Positions 28,290 to 61,429 of a DNA stretch of 64,000 bases are shown here, piece by piece. Below the pieces are notes generated by a model. It ran no database searches, was not told the DNA's origin, and worked only from the letters and a program-made list of their open reading frames with translations. The stretch covers positions 26,453,045-26,517,044 of the forward strand of contig OW203990.1 in NCBI GenBank assembly GCA_934047225.1. Direction: 5' to 3'. Source of the DNA: Ypsolopha sequella. Its lineage: Eukaryota > Arthropoda > Insecta > Lepidoptera > Ypsolophidae. Positions within the stretch are counted from its first letter, which is position 1; each line of letters starts with the position of its first letter. A program made the translations under genes and the position numbers.

Positions 28290-31108
28290 CTCAGAATAAG
28301 GAATACAAATAGAAACCTGGCTAAAATAATACGCGGAGAAAGACACCTATCCTTGATTTTCTTACGACATTTTAGTGCGTTAGAGAGAGATGGATATGTA
28401 TTAGTTTTTTCTTAATTAGGTAGGTTGTCACTAGTTCGTTGCTTTGCTAGTGATGTAACAATGTCGATTTTTGACTACGATAAATAAACCAAATCGAAAT
28501 GAACCGCGACCTATCTCCTTACCACACATCATATCGTATCAAAGTGTGAAAAAAAAAGAGAATGCAGGAGGCACCGACCTTTCTGGTGACATCCTCTTGC
28601 TTTGGAAGGAGGCCAAGAGAATTAATAGCAAAGTGGTCTCTGTCTACCCCAGTGGGACACATGTTATATTGTGTAAATAAGGAATTAATAAAAGGATATC
28701 TTTCGTTTAGCATATTTTTTATTAAGTACAAATTACTATATAGTAGGCAGGTATGTACATAAGTTAAGTCCAAAATTGTGCTTGTTTTAGTACAAAAAAT
28801 GCTGTAGCTTGTATCAGAGATACAACCGTAAACTATTTAAGTGGATAGTTTTTAAGTCGCCTCTTAACTCAATCAAATAGATGTTCGTTGATGTCGCGTC
28901 TTTGTTCAATCAAGGAAGAAGGAATTAATCGCAACAATAGAAATCATAATAATCATAGACTTATAGGATTCGTAATAATAATATTATGTCAATGATGAGC
29001 GATGACAGCGCAATTACTACAGAGGTAATTTCATTTTTTTTTATTTCTATGAAATAAACATCAACTTATCTGGAATAAAAACTAATAAAAAATAATGAAC
29101 GATTAAAATACCTAATAACCTGTAATAAGAAATCAAATTATGCGCAGTTCAAGTCAATAAGCATTCCCAAAATTCATTTCACGATAGAACTACCCTGTCA
29201 AAGTACTTTTATTGTCAACCACTAAGTACGAAAATGTCTTGATCTGCGGAATTTCTTCGTGAAGTCGATCACGGCAGTAACGTGAACGAACAGGCCTTTC
29301 AGAACGATTTACGAACATAGAAGTATGCACTTTTCTAAACCACAGACATCCATAGGTACTGGTTCTGTTGCCTAAAATTGAAAAATTATCGAGTTAATAT
29401 ACTATAGTATATTACAAGCACGTACCTACAAACAAGATTGATAATGCAATTATACATAATTATTTAAAGGTTACCAATGTGTCTGTATCTGGTAAATATA
29501 ACGTTGGTAAGGCATCTGCTTTTAAAAGTCTCCATTTTAAATTTTCGTTTGGTCTAAAAGAATCCGACGTAAAGTGTTTCGAACAAATATGACCGCTTTT
29601 TTAATTGCCCAATTTGGTCAAATTATTCGTCTAAGCCATTCACTTTTTAATTCTTCCCTTTTTGGAAATCTGTAACAAAAAAATATAGCGATATTTATTC
29701 GGCATTATTTTTCTTTTAACTCGCGCTGCAATGAGGGATTTTCTTTTCTTTTTTTTTTTACTCTTCCCTAGTTGCTGGATAGATGGCGCTGAACTTGGTA
29801 AGTTACTGCAAGGAACGGAACGTCACATAATTTTTTGATTATTGCACTTGGTACATTTTGAGATCGTAAAACGAAACGTACATAAAAAAGTAATTAATGT
29901 CATTGTCACATCACATCACAATGACATTTTGAAAAGAAATAAATAATAACAACAAGGAAAAAGAAAAAAATAATTAGCAGTCTTTTTATGAGTTTTCTAA
30001 GCCAGAAAGAAAATCTCCCAAGAGAAAAAGAAGAGAAGTCTGTGCCTTGTGGATTTGTATAAAAATGGAAGCATACATCTTTTTCCTAAAGATGAAAGTC
30101 GTAAAGCGCAATGAGTACAAGCCAAATGGTACATTTTAAACCTGGACGGACCATAACAAAGCATTCGCACATAATATGCTCAGCACACATGTCATCAACC
30201 AACGAGCGTATGTGACGTGACGTGACGTGTCGCAATGTTTTTTTTTCAATCGTTTTGGCTTTGGCACCTAGCAACGTAGTCAGTTCAACACCATCTACAG
30301 AGTTCTGGGAAACTATGTTTTTTTTTTAATACTCAAAAAGAAAACCTCTCATTAATCTATTATTCTTTATGCACGGCTGCCGCGGGAACCAATGTTCGAT
30401 AGTTTGCCACACGGCCACACGGACTTTAGTACATCACTATACGAAAAAACATAACCTCTCGTAGTCGGCAGAAAATCTATATAAAACAGGCAAATATCGG
30501 TGTAGAATTGAACACGAGTATGATTTACAAGAACTACTATTATTGTTACTGAGTTTTAGGTATGATCCTGCAACTTATTAACATAAAAACTATCAAAACT
30601 CACCGATGAAATGATATTGCTTCATTGTTGTTTTCTTTTCTTCCTGTATGCGATTTACAGCCTTCAATCGCACAAGACATTTTATTACAGTGTTAAAAAA
30701 ACAATCAACACAAACAATAATAAATCACACTTTCACGAATTTTGAGAGGAAGAGCACCAAAATATTTAATTTCTCTCGGTGAAGCTGTAAACTTTCGCAA
30801 AATGCAATAGACATTTCGATGCCACCAAATTAAGATGTGATGCACGCAACGTACGATATTACAACACAACGATACAATGATGAGACATATTTAATTTGAT
30901 GGTATTATAATTTTTAAAATACATCCAAATTACATCCATCTGACATTTGTTTGGTTCAATCTAGTGACACACCAGGAAAAAATATAAAGTAAGTGCGGTC
31001 CGTCGTTTCATTCACTCGCACACAGGAGTAATTTACGTTAGATGAGTACAATGGCTAATGCCCAGTTCTTATTTTAGTCAGGCTTCTATTTGTATTCCTT
31101 ATTCTGAG
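28290..31108 (-). mobile_element. P-like THAP transposon, copy B (2819 bp, inverted)
   Basis: Same ends and interior as copy A in reverse orientation, with a perfect 8-bp target duplication GATACAGT. The THAP exons are on the minus strand (exon 2 about 29495-29672, exon 1 about 30602-30680). It is longer than A because of a 618-bp insertion at 29733-30350. Apart from this and small indels the two copies look very similar, indicating recent common origin. Confidence 0.87.
29733..30350 (+). mobile_element. 618-bp insertion in element B carrying another decayed THAP domain
   Basis: Comparison with copy A shows the empty site; the borders are flanked by AT (29731-29732 and 30351-30352) and the ends are inverted repeats GAGGGATTTTCTTTT / GAGAGGTTTTCTTTT. 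Inside, on the plus strand, a frameshifted sequence contains a Cys-x2-Cys start (near 30037), HLFPKDESRKAQ (30077-30112) and IICSAHM (near 30170-30195), which together match the order of a THAP finger. It differs from the THAP domain of its host element. Confidence 0.7.
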
Positions 31109-31116
31109 GATACAGT
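31109..31116. repeat. Target site duplication of P-like element B, right (GATACAGT)
   Basis: Matches 28282-28289 exactly. Confidence 0.95.
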
Positions 31117-31427
31117 CTCCATACCTCTGTCAAAATTACGGTGTTGCTACTCTAAAAATAAGGTAGACAGATAAAAAATAAAAATACGGTAAACCTTTAT
31201 AATAAAAGTTTCAATTATAGGGAAAATGTATCCTATGTCTATGGAGTCTACGGTGAAAGTGACAGGGATAAAAAAAAAATTAAGTAAAAAAACCTCAGAC
31301 AAAACAATACCACCTAGGTAATAATAATAACTACGGGCTCAAAAGGACGAACTAATGTGCTGAGACCATGGAATTAATATGTACTAAGTACAAGTATGTA
31401 CTCAGTAGTACAAGTACTTACTAGGTA

Positions 31428-31532
31428 CAGTGGAGACCACATCAAGCTATGCACTTGCAGTATGACATTAGCCCCTACAGAGATAAGATAGGTACAAAGT
31501 TCAATGTGTCTTACTTGATGCGGTCTCCACTG
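31428..31532. repeat. MITE family M2, copy 1 (105 bp, TA duplication)
   Basis: Inverted-repeat ends CAGTGGAGACC, then cATCAAG, flanked by TA (31426-31427, 31533-31534). An inverted copy lies at 53559-53669. A mariner-type MITE is likely. Confidence 0.9.
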
Positions 31533-31802
31533 TACAAGTATGTAGTCTTAGTACAAAGCACGGGCCCTAATCAAGGAACAAAATATTTCGGACACGTATT
31601 TTGACTTTTTTTTTTTTTGGGAAAATGATACATGACATTTCTCCCCCTCCTCTCCTCTCCTACCCCGGCCTTCTCCTCTAGATCAAGACGCCATTTTGTT
31701 TGTTTGTTGTCGTTGAGAATATCGAGAAATTGGCGTAAAAATATTTTTTCGTGCCATTTACATTAAATACTTACTGTTTCTCTGTGACATTGTGATTGTA
31801 GG

Positions 31803-33495
31803 AATGCGTTATGATAAGTGTTGTGTGCCGGGATGCAATAATACACGAAAGGACGTTAAATTGCATAAATTCCCAAATTCTGAGAGAAGACTCAAAAGAC
31901 AAATGGAAATCACGTCTTTTGGACGATGCTTACACAGCATTATTTACTGCTAAAGAAATAACCAGTCCATCAACCAGCCAACCAGTTCATTCTGGTAAGA
32001 ATGACTAGTAAGAATAAACTTGCTACCTACTTATTATGTGTAGTATTAATAGGTATCTCATTTTAACACTAATATTCATTGTTATCTTTATATGTCCACA
32101 GAGAATTATTATCCAACAGCTGATCATAGCTATGCCAGGAAGAGGCACAATGAACATTCATATGCCGCGTTAAATCATGAACAACCTCCACAAAAAAAAA
32201 ACTATTCATACCATGGGAACTTCAACAGGTACATACCTACCTACTTACATTTATTTTGGTCAGAGTAATTGTTGTTGGTGCTAATCTTGTTATACAGTGA
32301 CAGTGGATTAACTAATCCAGGCATTTTGTATTGAAATTGTAATTGTGTTAAGTATCACAGCGATTGGTGAATATGCACATATAGGGATAAAGTATTGCAT
32401 GGGGAGCAGTAGCAGGCTTTTGAGAGAGTATGTATCTCTCATTCTCCCTTACACTCTCTGTACAAAATAAGCTTACCTCCGTTCCCTGTTCTGCAATGGT
32501 ATGGGTGAAGACGGACTTATGCGGCTTATGAATTATTATTATATACATTTGAATAAATATTATTTTGAAGCCTTTTTAGCTTTAAATTATTTTAAAATAA
32601 ATTATGAATATAAATAAAAAAGTATAACTTGTAATCGATATATATTTCGACCCACTTGTGGTCGTCGTCAGTCGAATTGTAACAATAGATATTTGACATA
32701 TAATATAAAAAATAAAAAATTATATACATTAATTTATGTGAGCTAAGCCACCTTGTTTATATTATAGTGCTGGCTGAACTGAAGATGTTAAGAATTTTTA
32801 TAATTTTTAGATCACACACCATTATAAGCACTTGAGCCTGCTCAGTTTGAACCGAGTGTGACTTCTATTGAAACTCCTCCAATTATGAAGAACCAAAAAG
32901 GTGTTACAAGTTTTCAACACGATTATCGATATTCAGGTATAGTTAAATTGACCTATTATATTTAAAATCTTTATACCATATTATATAGCATTATTATATT
33001 TATCATGTAGGTTTTTTCATGTGCATGTTTCTTAATTAAGAGCACTCACCCGAACTCCCCATTTGCACTGTTCCCTGATGATATAGTTTATTGATTAATA
33101 TTATAATTAAATATTTGATTTTTACTTGTTTCTATCGTTTCAGTTCATTTATTAAGTTCGAAAATTTCAAGTTCACAATTTTTCATGCCGTCAGGTTTTT
33201 GTTTTTTTGAATATTTTTTCATTTCTTGTGGTTTATTTGTTATCTTTTGTGTATTATTGTTGCGTGTGTAAATAAATAAATTATAATTTATTAACAATTT
33301 TCAATTATTTTCAGAACCCTCAACATCAAAATCATTGGAAATAACAGTCAGACTGGCAAATTTTAGCTGGTATAATGTCATTCATTAACAAAATATTAAG
33401 AGGCGCAGATGTATTTCGTTTGGAAAATGTCAAAAACTTGCAGCATATGCAAGCAAAAGCTTTACTTAAATATAAAATTAAGAAATTAAAAAGGT
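31803..33495 (+). pseudogene. THAP-domain gene remnant, multi-exon
   Basis: ATG at 31803 begins MRYDKCCVPGCNNTRKD followed by VKLHKFPNSERRLKRQ, a good THAP zinc-finger start (two spaced Cys, LHKFP). The frame then needs a one-base shift near 31899 to reach KWKSRLLDDAYT (the Trp of the THAP core), ending at a GT donor after 31994. An open exon 32102-32228 has proper AG/GT borders and phase. Further open segments at about 32857-32935 and 33375-33491 (LRGADVFRLENVKNLQ) also end at GT donors, but the first is preceded by a stop. It may be a host-domesticated THAP gene with assembly errors or a decayed transposase; the C-terminal Cys-x2-His pair was not found. Confidence 0.5.
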
Positions 33496-33546
33496 AATAA
33501 AATAGATAGATTTGTTTTATTTCGTATCTAATTTTGTTTCATTTAA

Positions 33547-33610
33547 GGACTAAAATGCACAAAAGTAGGAAAAATCGTAAGGTTTTCCAACTTTTGTGCA
33601 ATTTTAGTCC
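33547..33610. repeat. Hairpin, about 24-bp arms
   Basis: ggactaaaatgcacaaaag at 33547 is mirrored by cttttgtgcaattttagtcc ending at 33610; the loop is aatcgtaagg-type. Confidence 0.8.
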
Positions 33611-34047
33611 TATGAAAAACGAAAGGTCTGCCTCCCTGCTTTTTTTTTTAATATGGCTGTTTAGAGTTGGTGTCTTGGCCTACACAATAAGATGTGAATA
33701 ATAAAAAAAGTGATATATCGTTTTCCCCCAGCCAATCAGGAGGCAGAAGACGTGTCTGAGGTTAACTACAGGCGAGAGGGCTATCTGATACGTAGTATCC
33801 CTCTATAATTTGTGGTACCAAGTTTAAAGAAGCCAGCTAAAACAGCTTTGAATCCAGAGCCGATAAAATATAAAAAAAAAAAATGTTGTATCTTGTATTT
33901 TCGTTTTCGTAATTTTCGTTTTGTTGGCTCTAACTAAACTCTAAATCGATCATTTTTCCATTGTAACATTGATTTATCACAAGTTTTACTGCAGAAGTTT
34001 AATTTAATTAACAACGAATACATTTCGTTGCTACACAAAAAGTGAGA

Positions 34048-37000
34048 ATGCCTTCTATCGACGTTATGCCCCCGCCTGGGCAGCAACTAGACGGGGGCCC
34101 CGAGGAGCCCCAGGCGCCTCCACCGCCGGTCATCGGCATCATCTATCCACCCCCAGAAGTCAGGAGTATCCTTTTAAAAACTATGGTTTCTTGTCAACTT
34201 CTGATCCAATATTGTTGTAAACATAACCTCAATTCAGATTTTGCAATATAGGAACCTCCCAGAGTGGCTTCAACCTAGATACCATCACTGACTACTCCAA
34301 TTACGCTCGGTGCAAAGCTTGCAATAAATGTTTGTTTGGAAAAATTGCTCATAATTTGATTATTTTGCTAATTGCTATACACTTAGGAAATCATATTTTA
34401 GACTTCTTACTCCAAATATAGCTGCCTTATCTGATAGACTATGACACAACTAACTAACTAATTTCACTTGAGCTGATGATAGGCCATTGTTCGTGGATGT
34501 GAATTAAAGTTCTGGAAAGTAAACTAAAATTAAACATGTTCAAAAAATTGTAAATTTGCAAAATAGTATTATAGTGAACCCGCACTTAGCTGGGGGCTTC
34601 ATTTGATTTTCATAGATTTTATTACTATTAATTATTTGTTACCTCCCTCATGATGAAACCATACCTCCCAACTGACTCTTCATGTTCCAGCATGACGTTA
34701 TGGGAAACCTTACATAGGCAGTTGCATAGTATCAGACATTAGTGTTACCAACTTTTTCTCAGAAGCCCTTAGATATACTGATTAACATTCTGTATATACG
34801 ATGGCCTGTTCCTGAGGTCAAAATGTATTACAATCCAACCAATCCCTCCCAAGTTACAGTGTATAGCGAGACAGATCTTACATTAGACATTTTTTTGTGA
34901 AGGTTCATTTCAGTTACTATTTCAGATTCATTTCCTTAATCACCTAGTTCAGACATTGTTGACAAGACTGCCAGCTTCGTTGCCCGTAATGGACCAGAAT
35001 TTGAGGCTCGTATTCGACAGAATGAACTCGGTAACCCTAAGTTCAACTTCCTGAACTCTGGAGACCCATACCATGCGTATTACCAACATAAGGTCAAGGA
35101 GATTAGAGAAGGAAGAGGTAACTGTTTATTTAAATTTTATTCCAGGTTCTTTTTTTATCATTAAAAATATTAACTTTCATAAGCCTCAGGTATGTCTGTC
35201 CACCTGTTCCAAAATTTGCCAAGACATTAGCCATGGACAAACATTTGGGCCAATCTTCGATTTCATCGCAATTAAAAATTAATTTGGGGAGTAAAGACAC
35301 CCCGGAAAGGGTGCTTGAAAAGCCAAGCAAACTATAACTACATTGAGATAACTCATTTGTGACAGACAATAAGTCAGTCCCTTGCTGGCTTCTTTCCACA
35401 AAGATAGCTCTCATTAGTCAAAATAATCAATTGTGTCTTCATCAGATACGGGCCCGCCGGCTCCAGCCTTAGCCCCGCCGCAGGTTCGCTTGGGGGTCAC
35501 CGCTGCCACCGCCGCGAGGCAGCAAGAACTCCTCAAGGCCGCTGTCGCCATCGAGCCTCCGCCTCCGCGCGACCCCCCACCAGACTTCGAGTTCATCGCC
35601 GACCCGCCGTCCATCTCGGCCCTCGAGCTCGACATCGTCAAGTTAACAGCTCAGTTCGTCGCCAGGAACGGCAGACAGTTCCTCACAGACCTAATGAAGA
35701 AGGAGGAACGCAACCATCAGTTTGACTTCCTTCGACCTCAACACTCTCTCTTCCAATATTTTACAAGGCTTCTGGAACAGTACACGAAAGTTCTTCTGCC
35801 GCCGAAAGAGTTGGTGGCGAAGTTAAGCGCAGAAGTACGTAACGGAGTCCTGGATCAGGCGAAGAGTCGCGCCGCCTGGCACGCGCACCAAGCTCGCAGG
35901 AAGGCTCAAGACGAGGCGAGAATCGAGAAGGAGAGGCTCGCTTATGCCTCCATCGATTGGCACGACTTTGTCGTCGTGGAGACCGTCGACTACCCGGCCG
36001 GCGAGCCGGGTGACTTCCCGCCGCCAACGACTCCATTAGAAGTCGGTGCCAGGGTCCTAGCTCAAGAGAGAGGTGAAGATTTCAACCAAAACCAAGACGA
36101 TGACGACACAGAGATGCAGCTCGAGTCCGAGTCCGAATCGGAGTCCGACGACGAGCTGGCGACCATGGAGGATCGTACGCAGCAACAACGTAATGATGCA
36201 GCTGACACCAGGGTCCAAGATATGGAGGAGGAGAGCTCGTCGTCCGAAGACGAGGGTCCTCCCGAGCGGCGCAGCGAAGTCGCGCCGGGCGAGGAGCAGG
36301 CACCCCTGCCGCCACGTGCCGACCGCGTCGTCATCAAGAAATACGACCCCAAGCGTGCTCGACCACAGCCAGCCCCCACCAGCGAGGAGTGGCTCGTATC
36401 ACCCATCACTGGAGAGAAGATCCCCGCCAACAAGGTCGCCGATCACGTCCGCATCGGTCTGCTCGACCCGCGCTGGTTGGAGCAGCGCGACCGCACCGCC
36501 GCCGAGCGCACCGACCGCGACGAGGCGCTCGCCCCCGGCGCCGCTATCGAGGCTTCTCTCAAACAGCTCGCCGAGCGACGTACCGACATCTTCGGTGTCG
36601 GTGACGAGGAAACCGCCATCGGTAAGAAGATCGGTGAGGAGGAGAGGAAGCGGGACGACCGCGTCACCTGGGACGGCCACACGTCGAGTGTCGAGGCCGC
36701 CACGAGAGCCGCTCGGGCGCACATCACTCTGGAAGACCAGATTCAGCAAATCCATAAGATCAAGGGCTTGCTTCCCGATGAGGAGAAGGAAAAAATCGGT
36801 CCGAAGCCGGTGGGAGGGAACCAGGGGCCGTCCCGTGGGTCGCAGTCACGTCCGCAGCCGCCGCCGGCACCGCCACGCCCCGTCGCTCCAGCGCCTCCCC
36901 CCGTGCTGCTGCAACCTATACCTCCACTGATGGTGATTCCACCGATGGCTCCGCGGCCTGCGTTGATCCCTACGCCGGTGGGAGCGCCGACGTTCGGCTT

Positions 37001-38556
37001 TCCGACGCCGGTGGCCGCGGCGCCGCCTGTGGCTCCTCCGGGGATCGAGGAGGACGAGGGTCCAGCGGCTAAGAGGGTTAGGACAGAGGACGCGTTGGAG
37101 CCGGAGCGTTCGTGGCTGGCGCGGCACCCGGGCGCAGCGCCGTTGCAGGTGGCGCTCCCATCGGCGCCGGAGCGCTCCGAGTGGCGACTCGACGGCAGGA
37201 TGCTGCCGCTCAGTGTCCCGTTGTCCATGACCGTCGCCGAGCTCAAGAATATGCTGCACAGGTCTACGAACATGCCGCAAGCCAAGCAGAAGTTGCATTA
37301 CGAGGTAAGAAATACCATTACTTATGATTATGTTTTTATTGCGAAATCCGTCGCTTTCAAAAATATTTGTGCTTTTAAATTTGTTTCTGATTGATGTCTA
37401 GTTTGTCATAGACAAACGTTCAGACGTTCCCCCGCCACTGACATTTTTTTTACTTTGACACTAGGGATGGTAAAAATTGAAATTCTAGCGCTTCTCGCTC
37501 GCGTGCGCAGTTCCAGGGATGTCCCTCGCCACTAGGGATGTACTTTGACATTTTTTTATACTTTGACGCAAGGGATGGGAAAAATTGACATTCTAGCGTC
37601 CCCCGCTACTAGGGATGTACTTTTTGACTTTGACACTAGGGATGTCCTGAAAAAAAATGATTATTTCGGCCATATCTTCGGAACGGAAGGTGGTACAGAC
37701 CAGACCACTGGTTGGACCAGAGGGCCTCAACAATTTTTTTTTAATGTCAGTACTTTGACGGCCTGTATCTCTTAAATGGCTGAAGTTAGTCCCCGTGTTG
37801 ATGGGTGTCTGCATTCACGACATTTCAAGCCTTAAGAGGCTTCATCACGTGCAAACCTCCATACGAACGCTGTCACCACATTGTGGGGTGGCTATGGAAT
37901 ATTATTGTAATATTTTAGGGCAGAGTCCTTTAACATTGTCCAGATTTATGTTTAAAATCGTGATATTTGAGTAATATCTTGATAACAAACCCCTAAAATA
38001 CGTACATTTAACGGTTTTTTTAACCAAAAGTATAGCCGCATTTAGCCTTTCATTGTTTTAAATAAAATTGAAAAAAATTAATACGGATCAAACATAGAAA
38101 GTGCTATATAGATTAATAATAACCGAAAATCATGTTTGAAAACGTTTCGTCTTGCCAAAAGGTTTCTCCTGCCTAAGTTTTCAATTTTGCTCCCGCGACG
38201 AAATCGGCACGATTGTATTGTCCTCGCAAGTTTCATGGAGCGTGCACCTTATAGCGAAATGAAACAGCATGATATTTGGCCACGCCCACAACTGATTTGG
38301 TCGCGTCATGTCTGTTCTGCGCAGTCACATCGCATCGTTGTAACTTATAAAAGTGGTGGTACTGTAGTACGGTATTTGTTAATTAAGTTCAGCAATGTTG
38401 TAAGCGCCATTAACGCGAGTCGATCAACATTCTAAAGTGTCCCTCATGTTCCAGGGTCTATTCTTCAAGGACACGAACACTTTGGCCTACTATAACGTGC
38501 CGCCTGGAGCCCTCTTACATCTACAGGTCAAGGAGAGAGGTGGGAGGAAGAAGTAG
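34048..38556 (+). CDS. SF3A1: Splicing factor 3A subunit 1 (SF3A1), complete, four exons
   Basis: SF3A1 is a nuclear U2 snRNP protein needed for prespliceosome assembly. Exons: 34048-34165, 34953-35117, 35446-37304, 38455-38556 (747 residues; human about 793). Every junction is GT-AG and the phases agree. Two SURP modules are present: VRNIVDKTASFVARNGPEFE (about 38-90) and FEFIADPPSIS...QFVARNGRQFL (about 142-205). Then come WHDFVVVETVDYP, an acidic QDMEEESSSSEDEG tract, the conserved SPITGEKIPANKV and RIGLLDPRWLEQRD, LKQLAERRTDIFG, a Pro-rich stretch, and a C-terminal ubiquitin-like domain (about 670-747) ending ERGGRKK, identical in form to the human C-terminus that contacts U1 snRNA. ATG 34048 is chosen over the upstream GTG at 34042. 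Exon 3 is strikingly GC-rich against AT-rich flanks. Confidence 0.97.
34166..34952 (+). other. SF3A1 intron 1
   Basis: Begins GTATCC, ends TTCAG. AT-rich with no recognised repeat or gene. Confidence 0.85.
37305..38454 (+). other. SF3A1 intron 3, with ctagggatg repeats
   Basis: Begins GTAAGA and ends TTCCAG. Between about 37450 and 37645 a short degenerate unit (tactttgacactagggatg) recurs five or so times. No gene is seen in the remainder. Confidence 0.8.
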
Positions 38557-38810
38557 ACCTTATCACAAGGTTGTAGATGTTATTTTAGCACATTTATCGG
38601 TGCTGTGGTTCTTGGACATGTTTGATGAAGGAATGTAATAAGAATTTTATTCAGACTAAAATGTTCGTTTCTGTGTTTACTAGGAAATAAGTCAAAACGT
38701 AGTTATCAAGTATAACATTTTATTAGAAAACGTGTAAAAGTTTAACAAAGCGTTTGAGTAACAGCTGATAAAATATATTTGACACATTATTATATTAAAT
38801 ATTATAATAC

Positions 38811-38816
38811 AATAAA
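38811..38816 (+). terminator. Putative poly(A) signal of SF3A1
   Basis: AATAAA 255 bases after the stop codon. Confidence 0.5.
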
Positions 38817-39138
38817 ATGCATTTTTACGTGTGATTATGTAAAGAAATGGAATGAATTCATTTTCAATTAAAATAATCACAGCAGTTTCAATTTGGAATA
38901 TACTTTTCTAGAAATTTGCAGAGCACCATTAGATTCGAATGTGATATGTTTTGCAAAAGGTAAAAATATAAACAGTTAACAATAAAAAATAAATACAAAA
39001 GACGACAAAAACAGTAAATAAATCACCTATAAATGTAAATATGAGAATCACATAAAATTAGGAATGTACGGTTAAACCATAGCTTACAAGACCTTGTCTA
39101 AATTAAGCTTACTTAACTAAGATTAGTTGTTAAACGTT

Positions 39139-39772
39139 CCTCACAAAAAATGGTAATATTAAAAACAAATGCATTGAGTGGAATGTTGTAAAGTTAAATT
39201 AATTTAAAAGTCCCTCACAAAAAATGGATATTAAAAACAAATGCATTGAGTGGAATGTTGTAAAGTTAAAGTAATTTAAAAGTCCCTCACAAAAAATGGA
39301 TGTTAAAAACAAATGCATTGAGTGGAATGTTGTAAAATTAAAGTAATTTAAAAGTCCCTCGCAAAAAATGGATATTAAAAACAAATGCATTGAGTGGAAT
39401 GTTGTAAAATTAAATTAATTTAAAAGTCCCTCACAAAAAATGGATATTAAAAACAAATGCATCGAGTGGAAAATTGTAAAATTAAATAAATTTAAAATTC
39501 CCTCGCAAAAAATGGATATAAAAACAATGCATTGAGTGGAATGTTGTAAAATTAAATAAATTTAAAATTCCCTCACAAAAAATGGATATAAAAACAATGC
39601 ATTGAGTGGAATGATGTAAAATTAAATAAATTTAAAAGTCCCTCACAAGAAATGGATATAAAAACAATGCATTGAGTGGAATGTTGTAAAATTAAATAAA
39701 TTTAAAAGTCCCTCACAAAAAATGGATATAAAAACAATGCATCGAGTGGAATGTTGTGAAATTAAATAAATA
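39139..39772. repeat. Tandem array, nine copies of a 70-72 bp unit
   Basis: Units marked by tccctcacaaaaaatgg start at 39211, 39283, 39355, 39427, 39499 (72-bp steps), then 39569, 39639, 39709 (70-bp steps), with one further copy before 39211. The proximal copies contain attaaaaacaaatgc and the distal ones the 2-bp shorter ataaaaacaatgc, so the two subtypes amplified separately. The 72-bp subtype keeps a minus-strand frame open, giving a repeated MHLFLISIFCEGLLNYF peptide that has no support as a gene. It lies between the convergent SF3A1 and XYLB genes. Confidence 0.95.
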
Positions 39773-39779
39773 TACTTTA

Positions 39780-40324
39780 AGCTCTTGTGATTTACAGACT
39801 CGATTGGCAGTGCTGATACAAATGTAAAGCTAAAATATTGTTAAAACCTCTCACTAAGTCATCCATTCGTGTAGTTCTTGCAATCCACATGAATATTTTG
39901 CTTTGAGGCCGTCCATATATTACGACATCGATTTTTTTACGATTTTCCCCCCTCCCCTCTCTCCCGTACAGTCATCATATCGTCATTATCACTCTCCCAA
40001 AACTGATGCCATTTTCATTATAGTATAACTTATCAATATAAAGCATGCAAATGTGTGTGTGTAGGGTAAGCTCGGTACATACTTTACAAGTAGAGTAGAT
40101 TGGTCATCGTGCATTGTAAGAACTATAAACAGTATACAGTACTCACAAAGTAATCATGCGCATAGAAATCTGTAGCCGAGCGGACGTACCACGTGACCGT
40201 ATTCATTGTATAGAAAGTGTAAGGAAATACGAACTTAACCGAACAGTGGCGAAGATTTGTATGCGCATTATTACTTTGGGAGCACTGTAAATAAGTGATC
40301 TAAAAGTGTAAATTGTCGAGTTCT
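39780..40324. other. Intergenic stretch between SF3A1 and XYLB
   Basis: This would contain the XYLB 3' untranslated region on the minus strand; no canonical AATAAA was found close to the stop. Nothing else was recognised. Confidence 0.45.

Positions 40325-61429
<21,105 letters not shown>

Noticed and set aside
27778..28773. Pairs of frames in elements A and B that encode the same peptides in mirror image
   Set aside because: They are the two arms of the inverted repeat, and no known domain was recognised in them.
35414..37327. Several long frames on other strands and phases over SF3A1 exon 3
   Set aside because: They are shadows of the GC-rich exon; the plus-strand frame has the conserved SF3A1 sequence and correct splice sites.
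39199..39390. Open frame with a repeating 24-residue peptide
   Set aside because: It exists only because the tandem period is 72, a multiple of three; the 70-bp copies destroy it.
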